DNA from: Nonomuraea maritima
GTDB taxonomy: Bacteria; Actinomycetota; Actinomycetes; Streptosporangiales; Streptosporangiaceae
DNA length: 64,000 bases
Assembly (NCBI RefSeq): GCF_900100395.1
Contig: NZ_FNFB01000001.1
Coordinates: forward strand, 1-64,000
Direction of reading: 5' to 3'
Shown: piece after piece, positions 8,644 to 18,228 of the stretch
How the letters are laid out: each line of letters starts with the position of its first letter
How positions within the stretch are numbered: position 1 is the stretch's first letter
Position numbers and translations under genes: made by a program
Notes under the pieces: generated by a model
Databases searched by the model: none
What the model was told of the DNA's origin: nothing
What the model saw: only the letters and a program-made list of their open reading frames with translations

Positions 8644-10307
8644 CAGGCCTCGACCTCCTTGGAGTCGGACTTGGTGGAAGCGTGCGGGTAGTGCAGGTCG
8701 AACGCCGGGCGCTCGGACCGGATCCGCGGCAGCGAGGTGAAGTTGTGCCGCGGCGGCGGGCAGGAGGTCGCCCACTCGAGCGAGCCGCCGTAGCCCCACG
8801 GGTCGTCGACGGTGACCTTGGGCGCGCTGCGCCAGGTCTTCCAGACGTTGTAGAAGAACGGCAGCGTCGAGGCGCCCAGGATGAACGCGCCCACCGACGA
8901 CAGCAGGTTGAGGTCGGTGAAGCCGTCAGCCGGGCTGTAGTCGGCGTAGCGGCGCGGGAAGCCCACCATGCCGAGCCAGTGCTGCACGAGGAACGTGGTG
9001 TGGAAGCCGATGAACAGCAGCCAGAAGTGCAGCTTGCCCAGCTTGTCGTCGAGCATCTTGCCGGTGAACTTGGGCCACCAGAAGTAGAACCCGGCGAACA
9101 TCGCGAACACCACGGTGCCGAAGACCACGTAGTGGAAGTGGGCGACGACGAAGTAGGTGTCGCTGATGTGGAAGTCGAGCGGCGGCGAGGCCAGGATGAC
9201 GCCCGTCAGACCGCCCAGCAGGAAGGTGATGAGGAAGCCGACCGAGAACAGCATCGGGGACTCGAACGACAGGTGCCCTCGCCACATCGTGCCGATCCAG
9301 TTGAAGAACTTCACACCGGTGGGCACCGCGATGAGGAACGTCATGAACGAGAAGAACGGCAGCAGCACCTGCCCGGTCGGGAACATGTGGTGCGCCCAGA
9401 CCGTGATGGACAGACCCGCGATCGAGATGGTCGCGGCCACGAGGCTGATGTAACCGAAGATCGGCTTGCGGCTGAAGACCGGCAGGACCTCGGTCACGAT
9501 GCCGAAGAACGGCAGCGCGATGATGTACACCTCTGGATGGCCGAAGAACCAGAACAGGTGCTGCCAGAGCAGCGCCCCTCCGTTCTCGGGGGTGAAGATG
9601 TGTGTTCCCAGCTTGCGGTCGGCCTCCAGCGCGAGCAGCGCGGCGGCCAGCACCGGGAACGCCATCAGCACGAGCATGCTGGTCAGCAGGACGTTCCAGG
9701 TGAAGATCGACATGCGGAACATCGTCATGCCGGGCGCGCGCATGCAGATGATCGTGGTGATGAAGTTGACCGCGCCGAGGATGGTGCCGAGACCGGACAG
9801 GGCCAGACCCATGATCCACAGGTCGCCGCCGATGCCGGGCGAGTTGATCGCGTTCGACAGCGGCGTGTAGGCGAACCAGCCGAACGAGGCGGCGCCGCCG
9901 GGGGTGAAGAAGCCCGACACGGCGATGATGCTGCCGAACAGGTAGAGCCAGTAGCTGACCATGTTGAGGCGCGGGAACGCCACGTCGGGGGCGCCGATCT
10001 GCAGCGGCATCAGCTCGTTGGCGAAGCCGGCGAACAGCGGCGTCGCGAACATGAGCAGCATGATCGTGCCGTGCATGGTGAACAGCTGGTTGAACTGCTC
10101 GTTGCTGGTGAACTGCAGCCCGGGCTGCGCCAGCTCGGCCCGCATGATCAACGCCATGACGCCGCCGATGAGGAAGAAGGCGAACGACGTGATCAGGTAC
10201 ATGTGCCCGATGATCTTGTGATCAGTCGAGGACAGCCACTTGGCGATGATCTGGCCCTTGGACGAAGGCCGGATCGGCATGGTCAGTGGCTCTTGGATGG
10301 CGGTCAC
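8643..10307 (-). CDS. ctaD: cytochrome c oxidase subunit I CtaD
   Basis: Catalytic haem-copper subunit of the aa3 oxidase, 554 residues and about twelve membrane helices. The GHPEVY motif contains the CuB His and the cross-linked Tyr, WAHHMF carries two more CuB histidines, and VVAHFHYVV carries the haem a3 and haem a ligands. Glu in the GHPEVY helix and the usual K-channel residues indicate an A-type proton pump. The start overlaps the ctaC stop as ATGA. Confidence 0.97.
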   Translation of the reverse strand: MTAIQEPLTMPIRPSSKGQIIAKWLSSTDHKIIGHMYLITSFAFFLIGGVMALIMRAELAQPGLQFTSNEQFNQLFTMHGTIMLLMFATPLFAGFANELMPLQIGAPDVAFPRLNMVSYWLYLFGSIIAVSGFFTPGGAASFGWFAYTPLSNAINSPGIGGDLWIMGLALSGLGTILGAVNFITTIICMRAPGMTMFRMSIFTWNVLLTSMLVLMAFPVLAAALLALEADRKLGTHIFTPENGGALLWQHLFWFFGHPEVYIIALPFFGIVTEVLPVFSRKPIFGYISLVAATISIAGLSITVWAHHMFPTGQVLLPFFSFMTFLIAVPTGVKFFNWIGTMWRGHLSFESPMLFSVGFLITFLLGGLTGVILASPPLDFHISDTYFVVAHFHYVVFGTVVFAMFAGFYFWWPKFTGKMLDDKLGKLHFWLLFIGFHTTFLVQHWLGMVGFPRRYADYSPADGFTDLNLLSSVGAFILGASTLPFFYNVWKTWRSAPKVTVDDPWGYGGSLEWATSCPPPRHNFTSLPRIRSERPAFDLHYPHASTKSDSKEVEA

Positions 10308-11134
10308 TGGGCACTCCCAGCCTGGTGGGTCGCGATGTACTGGTCGAACTCAGCCTGTGGAACGAGCTTCACCGAGAAGAGCATCCGGCTGTGGTCGACA
10401 CCGCAGAGTTCGGCGCAGCGACCGGCGTAGACGCCAGGCCGGTTGAGCGTCGTGATCTGGAACTTGCGGCCTGGGTTGTCCTCGGGAATGCCGGGGATGA
10501 TGTCGCGCTTGAACAGGAAGTCGGGCACCCAGAAGGAGTGGATGACGTCATCGGTCGACAGGTCGAACTCGACCTTCTTGTTCACCGGCAGCACGAGCTG
10601 CGGCCCCTGGTGGTAGTCGCTCACGGGCACGCCCGCGACCGGCTCCAGGGTCTTGCCCTCGTAGTTCGTGGTGAAGCGCCAGCTCCACTGGTACGCCTCG
10701 ACCTTGACCTTGACCGGCGCGTCGCCGTCGACCCTGGTCAGTACCTCGCTGTCACGGGCGGTGAAGTAGAAGAACACCGACACCATGACCAGCGGGATCA
10801 GGGTGTAGAGCATCTCGATCGGCAGGTTGTAACGCACCTGCGGCGGAAGATCAGGGGAGGTCTTCCGCTTGCGGTGGAAGATGGCTGCCCACACGATCAG
10901 AACGATGACGACGGCGCCCGTGGCGAGTGCGGCGATCCAGGCCCCGTTCCACAGGGTCTGAACCACGCCGCCCTCCTGGGTGACGTGTTCGGGAAGAAGG
11001 CCGCGAGACCAGTTGGCCTCGGGGACGTCATTAGCACACGCCGTAGCAGTGGCCAGCAGCAACGCCAATGCGGCGGCGCGTGGCACCCTGCGCCGGGCCA
11101 ACGAACGCCGCGTCGTACGGCGAGTCGGACTCAC
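10304..11134 (-). CDS. ctaC: cytochrome c oxidase subunit II CtaC
   Basis: CuA-bearing subunit II of 276 residues. A GTG start at 11134 is chosen because it puts a signal/lipoprotein-like leader ([12 protein letters not shown]) close to the N-terminus; the frame stays open to 11218. Two membrane helices follow, then the cupredoxin domain with YQWSWRF and the CuA motif [12 protein letters not shown] (Cys, Cys, His, Met ligands). It leads the ctaCDF operon and is divergent from the cysteine desulfurase. Confidence 0.95.
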   Translation of the reverse strand: MSPTRRTTRRSLARRRVPRAAALALLLATATACANDVPEANWSRGLLPEHVTQEGGVVQTLWNGAWIAALATGAVVIVLIVWAAIFHRKRKTSPDLPPQVRYNLPIEMLYTLIPLVMVSVFFYFTARDSEVLTRVDGDAPVKVKVEAYQWSWRFTTNYEGKTLEPVAGVPVSDYHQGPQLVLPVNKKVEFDLSTDDVIHSFWVPDFLFKRDIIPGIPEDNPGRKFQITTLNRPGVYAGRCAELCGVDHSRMLFSVKLVPQAEFDQYIATHQAGSAQ

Positions 11135-11157
11135 GGATCGCCTACCCCACAGATGAA

Positions 11158-11180
11158 GCCCAAGAGTCTTTCCCTTGGGC
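11158..11180. other. small hairpin in the ctaC/desulfurase divergent region
   Basis: A 7-bp stem (11158-11164 with 11174-11180) and 9-nt loop, 24 bp upstream of the ctaC start. It could lie in the ctaC leader RNA. It may be regulatory or incidental. Confidence 0.3.
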
Positions 11181-11285
11181 GCTCGTATTCCAAAATGCAC
11201 AGCTGAATGCAGACACATTAGCGTGCAGGTGCCTCGCCCTCCCGCGCGACCCCTCGATGGCCGCTTAAGTGGGACGATAGGTCTC

Positions 11286-12419
11286 GTGGTGTACTTCGAC
11301 GCGGCTTCCAGCGAGCCGCTCCACCCTCAGGCGCGCGAGGCACTGCTGGCTGCCATCGATGTCGGCTGGGCCGACCCCGCGAGACTCTACAACCAGGCCC
11401 GCCGCGCGCATCTGCTGCTCGAGCAGGCCCGCACGGAGGTGGCCGAGGCGCTCGGCGCACGAGCCGACGAGGTGTCGTTCACGTCGTCGGGCACGCAGGC
11501 CGTGCATCTCGGCGTGCTCGGAACCCTACACGGCAGACGAAGGGCCGGGCGCCACCTCGTGACGAGCGCGGTCGAGCATTCCAGCGTCCTGCACGCGGCC
11601 GGCGTGCACGAACGCGACGGCGGCACGGTCGAGGCGGTGGGCGTGAGCCTGACCGGCCGGGTCGAGATCGACCGGTTCGCCGAGGCGGTCGCGCGGCCCG
11701 GCACGGCGCTCGCCTGCCTGCAGACGGCCAACCACGAGGTCGGCACCCTTCAGCCGGTGGCGCAGGCCGCCGCGGCCTGCCGGGCCAACGGCGTCCCGCT
11801 GCTGGTCGACGCGGCCCAGACGGCCGGCCGGGTGCCGGTCCCTTCTGGCTGGTCGGTGCTGACGGCCAGCGCCCACAAGTGGGGCGGCCCGGCCGGGGTC
11901 GGGGTGCTCGCCGTACGCAAGGGCACGCGGTTCCGCTCGTTCCTGCCCGAGGACGAACGCGAGCACCGGCGGGTGCCGGGCTTCGAGAACGTGCCGGGCA
12001 TCGTCGCCGCGGCGGCGGCCCTGCGCGCGATGGCCGCGGAGGCGGCGCAGGAGCAGGCCAGGCTGTCGGAGCTGGTCGCGAAGATCCGCGAGACGGTGCC
12101 GAAGATCGTGCCCGACGTCGAGGTGATCGGCGAGCCGGTCGAGCGCGCGCCGCACATCGTGACGTTCTCGTGTCTGTACGTCGACGGCGAGGCCCTGCTC
12201 ACCGAGCTGGACAAAGCGGGATTCGCGGTATCGTCCGGGAGTTCGTGCACCGCGAGTAGCCTTCGTCCATCGCACGTCCTGGAGGCGATGGGCGTGCTGA
12301 CGCACGGGAACGTGCGGGTGTCGCTGCCCAGGGGCACCTCCGCCGCGGAGGTCGACCGGTTCCTCGCCGTGCTGCCCGACCTGGTGCATCGCATCCGCGA
12401 GGACGCAGGAGTCGCATGA
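11286..12419 (+). CDS. cysteine desulfurase (NifS/IscS-like, class V aminotransferase fold)
   Basis: PLP enzyme of 377 residues that removes sulfur from cysteine and supplies persulfide for Fe-S clusters or thiolation. It starts VVYFDAASSEPLHPQAREAL with adjacent GTG codons at 11286 and 11289; longer upstream starts would run into the divergent promoter. The PLP Lys is in SAHKWGG, the active-site Cys region is SSGSSCTASS, and the C-terminal NVRVSLPRGTS is conserved. It overlaps the downstream tusA-like gene by 4 bp, so the two probably form a sulfur-relay pair. Confidence 0.92.
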   Translation: MVYFDAASSEPLHPQAREALLAAIDVGWADPARLYNQARRAHLLLEQARTEVAEALGARADEVSFTSSGTQAVHLGVLGTLHGRRRAGRHLVTSAVEHSSVLHAAGVHERDGGTVEAVGVSLTGRVEIDRFAEAVARPGTALACLQTANHEVGTLQPVAQAAAACRANGVPLLVDAAQTAGRVPVPSGWSVLTASAHKWGGPAGVGVLAVRKGTRFRSFLPEDEREHRRVPGFENVPGIVAAAAALRAMAAEAAQEQARLSELVAKIRETVPKIVPDVEVIGEPVERAPHIVTFSCLYVDGEALLTELDKAGFAVSSGSSCTASSLRPSHVLEAMGVLTHGNVRVSLPRGTSAAEVDRFLAVLPDLVHRIREDAGVA

Positions 12420-12661
12420 CCGAGGTGACCGAGCCGGCGCTGACGATCGACGCACTCGGGAAGAAGTGCCCGATCCCGATCATCATGCTGGCCGCGCAGA
12501 TCAACCACGTGCCGCTGAACGCCGTGGTGTCCGTGCTGGCCGACGATCCGGCGGCGTACACGGACGTGCCCGCGTGGTGCCGGCTCAAGTCGCACCGGCA
12601 CGTCGGCTCGTACGAGCTGCCGGAGGGCGGCTGGGCGATCCACGTACGGCGTAATTACTGA
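12416..12661 (+). CDS. TusA-family sulfurtransferase
   Basis: An 81-residue sulfur-carrier protein of the TusA/YeeD/SirA fold. The sulfur-accepting motif is CPIPIIML near residue 19, and a second conserved region is DDPAAYTDVPAWC. It overlaps the desulfurase stop (ATGA), which makes it the likely acceptor of persulfide from that enzyme. The final destination of the sulfur is not shown by context: the IscA/ErpA gene is 1.5 kb away on the other strand. Confidence 0.88.
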   Translation: MTEVTEPALTIDALGKKCPIPIIMLAAQINHVPLNAVVSVLADDPAAYTDVPAWCRLKSHRHVGSYELPEGGWAIHVRRNY

Positions 12662-12676
12662 CGGCCGCGCCCGGCA

Positions 12677-12716
12677 CAACACCGTCCCGCCCGGCTCACC
12701 GGGCGGGACGGTGTTG
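12677..12716. terminator. 18-bp perfect hairpin terminator
   Basis: Stem 12677-12694 with 12699-12716 and loop CTCA, placed between the convergent tusA-like and adoK-like genes. It serves both directions. Confidence 0.9.
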
Positions 12717-12730
12717 CTTCATGGCCGCTC

Positions 12731-13717
12731 TCAGGGGTGGTAGCAGCGGACGTGCGCGGCGATCTCGGCCGTGGCCTCGGCGCCGTACGCGGCCGCGAAC
12801 CTCTCGAGGAACGCCTTCTGGCCGAGCTCGTACTCCTGGCCGCCGACGCGCTCGAGCACGTGGGTGGCGGTGAGGTTGCCCAGCTGGCCGCAGCGCTCCA
12901 GCGACAGGTCCCAGGCCAGGCCTGCGAGGAAGCCGGCGCGGAAGGCGTCGCCGACGCCGGTGGGGTCGGCCTTGCCGCGCTCGGGGGCGGGGGCGACGTG
13001 GATGGACGGCTCGCCCTTGCGGTCGATGACCGCGCCCTTCGGGCCGAGCGTGGTGATCCGGACGCCGACGCGGTCGAGGATCTCCTCGTCGGACCAGCCG
13101 GTCTTCTGCTCGATGAGGCCCTTCTCGTAGTCGTTGGAGAAGAGATAGGCGGCGCCGTCGACGAGCTGGCGGATCTGCTCGTCCTCCATGCGCGCGAGCT
13201 GCTGGGAGATGTCGGCGGCGAACGGGATGCCGCGCTGGCGGCACTCGTCGGTGTGGCGCAGCATCGCGTCGGGGTCGTTGGGGCTGATCAGCACGAGGTC
13301 GAGACCGGCGACGCGGTCGGCGACGGGCTGCAGCTCGATGAGGCGCGCCTCGGCCATGGCCCCGGTGTAGAACGAGGCGATCTGGTTGTGGTTGTGGTCG
13401 GTGGTGCACAGGAACCGCGCGGTGTGCTGGGTCTCCGACACGTGCACGGACTCGCAGTCGACGCCGTGGCGCTCGAGCCAGGAGCGGTAGTCGGCGAAGT
13501 CGTTGCCGACGGCGCCCACGAGGATCGGCTTGAGGCCGAGGCAGGCCATGCCGAACGCGATGTTCGCGGCACAGCCCCCGCGGCGGATCTGCAGGTCATC
13601 CACCAGGAACGACAGTGACACCCGGTCGAGTTGCTCGGCGATGAGCTGGTCGCCGAAGCTGCCCGGGAAAGTCATCAGATGGTCGGTCGCGATGGAGCCG
13701 GTTACGGCGATGCGCAC
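12731..13717 (-). CDS. PfkB-family carbohydrate/adenosine kinase (AdoK/CbhK-like)
   Basis: Ribokinase-fold kinase of 328 residues. The start is GTG 13717, with AGGAAG about 9 bases upstream. The N-terminal RGGCAANIAFGMACLG motif and the C-terminal GVGDAFRAGFLAG motif with the catalytic Asp are both present. The order oxidase genes - adoK - Fe-S insertion protein matches the mycobacterial Rv2200c-Rv2204c neighbourhood, where the homologue is an adenosine kinase. Substrate is therefore inferred; fructokinase-like activity cannot be excluded. Confidence 0.88.
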   Translation of the reverse strand: MRIAVTGSIATDHLMTFPGSFGDQLIAEQLDRVSLSFLVDDLQIRRGGCAANIAFGMACLGLKPILVGAVGNDFADYRSWLERHGVDCESVHVSETQHTARFLCTTDHNHNQIASFYTGAMAEARLIELQPVADRVAGLDLVLISPNDPDAMLRHTDECRQRGIPFAADISQQLARMEDEQIRQLVDGAAYLFSNDYEKGLIEQKTGWSDEEILDRVGVRITTLGPKGAVIDRKGEPSIHVAPAPERGKADPTGVGDAFRAGFLAGLAWDLSLERCGQLGNLTATHVLERVGGQEYELGQKAFLERFAAAYGAEATAEIAAHVRCYHP

Positions 13718-13768
13718 GGGATTCTTCTTCCTCGCTGTCAGCAGGCCAATGAGCCTCACGAGAATACG

Positions 13769-13806
13769 CGAAGGTCCCGCGCGCACAAAGGCGCGCGGGA
13801 CCTTCG
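13769..13806 (-). terminator. terminator after the erpA-type gene
   Basis: A perfect 16-bp stem (13769-13784 with 13791-13806) and 6-nt loop lie between the erpA-type gene and adoK on the minus strand, so the two same-direction genes have separate transcripts. Confidence 0.85.
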
Positions 13807-13824
13807 GCCACCGGCCGTACCCGC

Positions 13825-14178
13825 TTAGTTGAACGAGTCGCCACAGGCGCAGGAGCCCGTGGCGTTGGGGTTGTCGATGGTGAAGCCCTGCTTCTCGATG
13901 GTGTCGACGAAGTCGATGGAGGCGCCCATGAGGTAAGGGGCGCTCATCCGGTCGGTGACGACACTCACACCGCCGAAGTCGGACACGACGTCGCCGTCCA
14001 TCGAACGGTCGTCGAAGAAGAGCTGGTAGCGCAGGCCGGAGCAACCCCCGGGCTGCACGGCGACCCTCAGCTGGAGACCTTCCTCGCCCTGCTGCTCCAG
14101 CAGGCTCTTGACCTTCGCGGCGGCCGCGTCAGTCAGGATCAGGCCCTGCGCCGTGGTCTCGCTGCTCTCAACCGTCAT
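13825..14178 (-). CDS. erpA: iron-sulfur cluster insertion protein (IscA/ErpA/HesB type)
   Basis: A-type Fe-S carrier of 117 residues with three conserved cysteines, one in QPGGCSGLRY and two in the C-terminal SCACGDSF motif. It delivers clusters to apo-proteins; nearby clients could include QcrA, NadA and LipA. It is divergent from nadA, itself an Fe-S enzyme. Confidence 0.93.
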   Translation of the reverse strand: MTVESSETTAQGLILTDAAAAKVKSLLEQQGEEGLQLRVAVQPGGCSGLRYQLFFDDRSMDGDVVSDFGGVSVVTDRMSAPYLMGASIDFVDTIEKQGFTIDNPNATGSCACGDSFN

Positions 14179-14342
14179 CTGCTGACTCCCTAACCGGCTG
14201 TCTTTTTCTCGACGTCCTACCTAATGACGCTACCAACACCGAGCGCATGCCACACATTCCCGGGGGGCCGGGCTCCTCGACAGGAAGGTCGGGGCGTGTG
14301 CCATGATGGGTATCGTCAGAACGACGATAAGGGGGTACGGCC

Positions 14343-15494
14343 ATGGCCACCCAGACTGGTTTGCCACTCTTCGTCCTCGGCAGGGGCGCCGATCCGCACA
14401 GCGAGAGGGGTGTCGAGTGTCCCGGCGAGCTGCCGCCCGCCTCCGACCCCGGGCTCGTGGAACGGGCCCGCAAGGCCAAGGAGACGCTGGGCGACCGGCT
14501 GTTCGTGCTGGGCCACCACTACCAGCGTGACGAGGTCATCCAGTTCGCCGACGTGACGGGCGACTCCTTCAAGCTCGCGCAGCAGGCGGCGGCGCGGCCG
14601 CAGGCCGAGTACATCGTGTTCTGCGGCGTGCACTTCATGGCCGAGTCGGCCGACATCCTCACCACCGACGACCAGAAGGTGATCCTGCCGGACCTGGCGG
14701 CGGGGTGCTCGATGGCCGACATGGCGACGTTCGACCAGGTCGAGGAGTGCTGGGAGGCCCTGGAGGACGCCGGTCTCGCCGATCGGGTGGTGCCCGTCAC
14801 GTACATGAACTCCAGCGCCGACATCAAGGCGTTCTGCGGCCGCAACGGCGGCGCGGTGTGCACCTCGTCCAACGCCCGCCGCGCCCTCGACTGGGCGTTC
14901 GAGCAGGGCGAGAAGGTGCTGTTCCTGCCCGACCAGCACCTGGGCCGCAACACGGCGGTGCTGGAGATGGGCATGTCGCTGGACGACTGCGTGGTGTGGA
15001 ACCCGCACCGCCCGAACGGCGGCCTGACCCGCGAGCAGCTGGAGCGGGCGCGGATGATCCTGTGGAAGGGCCACTGCTCGGTGCACGGCCGCTTCACGGC
15101 CGAGTCGGTGGACGACGTACGCGAGCGCATCCCCGGCGTGAACGTGCTCGTGCACCCAGAGTGCCGGCACGAGGTCGTGCTGAAGGCCGACCACGTGGGC
15201 TCGACCGAGCACATCATCAAGACCCTGGAGGCGGCGCCGTCGGGGTCGAGCTGGGCGATCGGCACCGAGCTCAACCTGGTCAAGCGGCTGGCCCAGACCT
15301 TCCCCGACAAGAACATCTCGTTCCTCGACCGGACGGTCTGCTACTGCTCGACCATGAACCGGATCGACCTGCCGCACCTGGTGTGGGCGCTGGAGTCGCT
15401 GGTGCTCGGCGAGGTGGTCAACCCGATCACCGTGGACGAGGACACCGCCCACTGGGCCAGGGTGGCCCTCGACCGCATGCTCGCCCTCCCGTAA
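14343..15494 (+). CDS. nadA: quinolinate synthase NadA
   Basis: Condenses iminoaspartate with dihydroxyacetone phosphate to make quinolinate for NAD. The 383-residue protein has the GHHYQRDEV motif and the [4Fe-4S] cysteines in AGCSMAD, AVCTSS and TVCYCSTM, with HPECRHEVV in between. nadB and nadC are not adjacent, unlike in many actinomycetes. The divergent IscA/ErpA-type gene may reflect its cluster need. The N-terminal 30 residues before the first conserved block are variable, so the start is likely but not certain. Confidence 0.96.
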   Translation: MATQTGLPLFVLGRGADPHSERGVECPGELPPASDPGLVERARKAKETLGDRLFVLGHHYQRDEVIQFADVTGDSFKLAQQAAARPQAEYIVFCGVHFMAESADILTTDDQKVILPDLAAGCSMADMATFDQVEECWEALEDAGLADRVVPVTYMNSSADIKAFCGRNGGAVCTSSNARRALDWAFEQGEKVLFLPDQHLGRNTAVLEMGMSLDDCVVWNPHRPNGGLTREQLERARMILWKGHCSVHGRFTAESVDDVRERIPGVNVLVHPECRHEVVLKADHVGSTEHIIKTLEAAPSGSSWAIGTELNLVKRLAQTFPDKNISFLDRTVCYCSTMNRIDLPHLVWALESLVLGEVVNPITVDEDTAHWARVALDRMLALP

Positions 15495-15545
15495 CGGAAC
15501 CTCGGGAGAACCGGGCTCAGGTGGGCGAGGGTGCGGGCCGGGCGG

Positions 15546-16145
15546 TCAGGCGAACGCGTAGCCCACCTGGACGCGTACCGACAGGGTGAGGCGGCCGGGG
15601 CTGACCGAGGCGTCCGTGTCGGCGGCCGACAGCGCCATGCGCAGCGGCCGCGGCCCGGCGTCGGGTTCCTCGGTGACCGACACGACCGGGCCCAGCGGAC
15701 GTCCGGCCAGGCCGGCGTACTGGGCGGCCTTGGCGGCGGCGTCCCTGAAGGCCCGCGTCCTGGCCTCGGCCAGCGCCGTCACCGGATCGGACAGCTCGAA
15801 GGCCAGGCCGTGGAGCCTGGCCTCCTGCCCGACCCCGGCCACGGTGTCGATCACGTGGTCGGCCCGGCCGAGGTCGCGGACGACGACCTCGGCGCCCTGC
15901 GCGGCCCGGTAGGCCGCAACCTTCGGGTACGACTCGTACTCGGGCCCGAGGGAGAGCTCCGTCGTCCGGATGTCGTGGGGCGCGACGCCCGCCGCGGCGA
16001 GCGCGCCGGACAGCCGGGCGGCGGCGGCCCGTACGGCGGCGAACGCCTCACCGGCCGTGGCGCGCCGGACCTCGACGCCCGCCTGCAGCCTCAGCAGGTC
16101 GGGCACGGCCAGGACGGCGCCCTCGCCGATCACGGTGATGTCCAC
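15546..16145 (-). CDS. SIMPL (DUF541) domain protein
   Basis: A 199-residue protein with the whole-length SIMPL fold: an N-terminal ITVIGEG strand, a RLQAGVEVRRATAGEAF segment, a central LSLGPEYESYPK turn and the AFRDAAAKAAQYAGL helix. No signal peptide is visible, so it is probably cytoplasmic, although many homologues are periplasmic. The function of the family is poorly known (stress or membrane-associated roles have been suggested). It stands alone, convergent with nadA. Confidence 0.85.
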   Translation of the reverse strand: MDITVIGEGAVLAVPDLLRLQAGVEVRRATAGEAFAAVRAAAARLSGALAAAGVAPHDIRTTELSLGPEYESYPKVAAYRAAQGAEVVVRDLGRADHVIDTVAGVGQEARLHGLAFELSDPVTALAEARTRAFRDAAAKAAQYAGLAGRPLGPVVSVTEEPDAGPRPLRMALSAADTDASVSPGRLTLSVRVQVGYAFA

Positions 16146-16197
16146 GGGCGTGCCCCCTTCGCATGGCCGGCCCCACCGATCCTAGGGCGGCGCCGGG

Positions 16198-17634
16198 TCA
16201 GCGGACCGCGACGGCCTCCACGACGGCGTCCGGATGGTGGTGCAGGACGCGGCGGGCGCCCGGCACGCGCACCAGCGTGCCGCCGAGGTCACGGGCCAGG
16301 CGCTCCCCGCAGCCGCCCCACTCCCCCGTACCGATCACGATGACCGGCACGGGCGGGAACGGCTTTTCCAGCCGGAGCCGGCGCAGGTCGGCGGCCATGT
16401 CGCGGCGGGCCAGCCACTCCCCCGCGACGGCCGCGGTCACCTTGCCCATGCGGTAGACGCCCGACGGGTCGGGCAACCCGGTGAGCAGCCGGTGCGCGGC
16501 CGGTCCTGCCACGCGCGCCAGGGCGGTCGCGCCCCACGTCCCGCCGAGAGCGGGCAGCCACCTGCCCACGGACCTCGCGACCGGCCTCGAAGGACGGCTC
16601 ACCGGGCAGCACGGCGCCACCAGGACGAGCTTGGCCAGGCAGAGCGGGTGCAGGCGAGCGAACGCCTCCGCGTGCCAGCAGGCCGTCCCGTGGGCGACGA
16701 CCGTCACCTGCTCCGGGTGGTCGGGAGCGAGCGCGGCGAGGCGGGCCACCTCGGCGTACAGGGTCGGCCGGCCCGGCGAGCGAGGGCTGAGACCGAGCCC
16801 AGGACGGTCGAAGCGGACGACCCGGTGGTGCGCCGCCAGCGCCTGCGCGACGACGTCCCAGTGGAACCAGGCGGCCCCGGACGCGGCGGTGATCAGCACC
16901 GCGGGGCCGCTGCCCTGCTCGACCACGTGCGGCCCCCCGTAACCGACCGTCGGGTCGGACGGCACGCCCTTGGCGCCGCCCACGCCCCCCTCGCGTCCGG
17001 TGGCCACCCTCATGGGGGCGGGCTCGTCCTCGACGCCGTCCGCGACGAGCAGCCGCATGGCCGCGTACACGAGCCAGACGGCGACGAACGCGAGCTGCGC
17101 GCGGTGCGCGAGACCCACGCCGTGCCCGGCGGCCAGGCCGGCGCCGGTGAGCAGCGTGGCGGCGAGGGTCAACAGCGTGAGCAGCCACGACACCCGCGAG
17201 CGCCAGCGCGCGCTGAGCACCGCCATCCCTGCCAGCACGGCTGCCGTGGCCAGCACGCCCACCAGCAGGTGTGCCCGGTGGGCGAAGGACGTGTCGGCCC
17301 GCCCGCAGAGGGGGTCGCTGAGCGCCGCGCAGTCGAGCGGGAACAGCCCGCCCGCGAACGTCAGCAGCCCGCAGACGGCCAGGGCCAGCCAGCCCGGCCA
17401 CTCGCGCGGCACCCGGGGCACAGCGGCCACCCCGAGGGCGCACGCCAGCCCCGCCAGCGCGTCGCTCACCCGGAACAGACGGGTCCAGGGCTGGTCGCGC
17501 GCGGCCAGCTCGCTGACGTAGCCGTCGATCCGGTCGACCAGCGGAGTGGTGAACTGGCCGGTGACCCAGGCGCTGCCCATGACCGCGGCCAGAATGAACG
17601 CGCACGCCGCGAACACGTACAACCTTCGCTCCAC
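16198..17634 (-). CDS. membrane domain (DUF998-like) fused to a degenerate alpha/beta hydrolase
   Basis: A 478-residue two-part protein. Residues 1-200 hold about six membrane helices in a DUF998-like arrangement (first helix 7-25, conserved FPLDC near 98-102). Residues 235-478 form an alpha/beta-hydrolase fold with the FDRPGLGLS oxyanion-side motif and a C-terminal HHHPDAV histidine. The nucleophile elbow reads VVAHGTACW (312-320): Gly316 occupies the position of the catalytic Ser in GHSxGG. Hydrolysis by the usual mechanism is therefore unlikely. It begins 30 bp after pspAB and is probably the last gene of the psp operon. Confidence 0.8.
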   Translation of the reverse strand: MERRLYVFAACAFILAAVMGSAWVTGQFTTPLVDRIDGYVSELAARDQPWTRLFRVSDALAGLACALGVAAVPRVPREWPGWLALAVCGLLTFAGGLFPLDCAALSDPLCGRADTSFAHRAHLLVGVLATAAVLAGMAVLSARWRSRVSWLLTLLTLAATLLTGAGLAAGHGVGLAHRAQLAFVAVWLVYAAMRLLVADGVEDEPAPMRVATGREGGVGGAKGVPSDPTVGYGGPHVVEQGSGPAVLITAASGAAWFHWDVVAQALAAHHRVVRFDRPGLGLSPRSPGRPTLYAEVARLAALAPDHPEQVTVVAHGTACWHAEAFARLHPLCLAKLVLVAPCCPVSRPSRPVARSVGRWLPALGGTWGATALARVAGPAAHRLLTGLPDPSGVYRMGKVTAAVAGEWLARRDMAADLRRLRLEKPFPPVPVIVIGTGEWGGCGERLARDLGGTLVRVPGARRVLHHHPDAVVEAVAVR

Positions 17635-17664
17635 GTGGTGATTAGATCACTGGGGGTGACGAGG

Positions 17665-18222
17665 TCACAGGCCGGGGGCACCCCAGACCGGGAACCACCG
17701 CGACAGGTCCTGCTCCAGCGGCAGCTCACCCTCGAGGGCGCCGCGGGCCTGGAGCTCGAGGGCGTTGTCGCGGCGCTGGCCCGTCGCCGGCGCGAAGGGA
17801 TAGAAGGTGCCGCGCTTGTAGAGGTAGACGACGGCCAGGCGCCTGCCGTCGGGAGCGGCGAAGGACACCAGCGAGCACAGCAGCGAAGGGCCGAAGCCGG
17901 CGTCCTCCAGCGAGGAGTTGACCGCGTGCAGCTCGGTGACGAGGTCGCTCAGCGCGTCGGAGGAGCGGCGTACGAGCAGCCAGGTGTAGCCGTAGCCGTC
18001 GTGGGACTCCTCGACGCGGTCGCCCAGCAGCGCCTTGACGTCACTCTCGAGCGTGGCGAACGCGCCGCCCTCGGCGGCGCGGAAGGCCACGGAGCCGAGT
18101 CCGGTGGGGACGAGCCCGGTCGCGGCCTGCAGCGTCACAGCCGCGGACGGCAGTGCGAACAACGCGTCGAGGTTGGGTTCCACCGCCTTGGAGCGGCCGA
18201 GCAACCTGTCGAGCCACTCCAT
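17665..18222 (-). CDS. pspAB: PspA-associated protein PspAB
   Basis: A 185-residue soluble protein of the PspAB family that accompanies PspA in actinobacteria. It starts MEWLDRLLGRSK and has the conserved GYTWLLVRR and LYKRGTFYPFAP blocks. Its biochemical role is unknown; it is thought to belong to the envelope-stress module. It starts 6 bp after the htpX stop. Confidence 0.85.
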   Translation of the reverse strand: MEWLDRLLGRSKAVEPNLDALFALPSAAVTLQAATGLVPTGLGSVAFRAAEGGAFATLESDVKALLGDRVEESHDGYGYTWLLVRRSSDALSDLVTELHAVNSSLEDAGFGPSLLCSLVSFAAPDGRRLAVVYLYKRGTFYPFAPATGQRRDNALELQARGALEGELPLEQDLSRWFPVWGAPGL

Positions 18223-18228
18223 GCGGGC

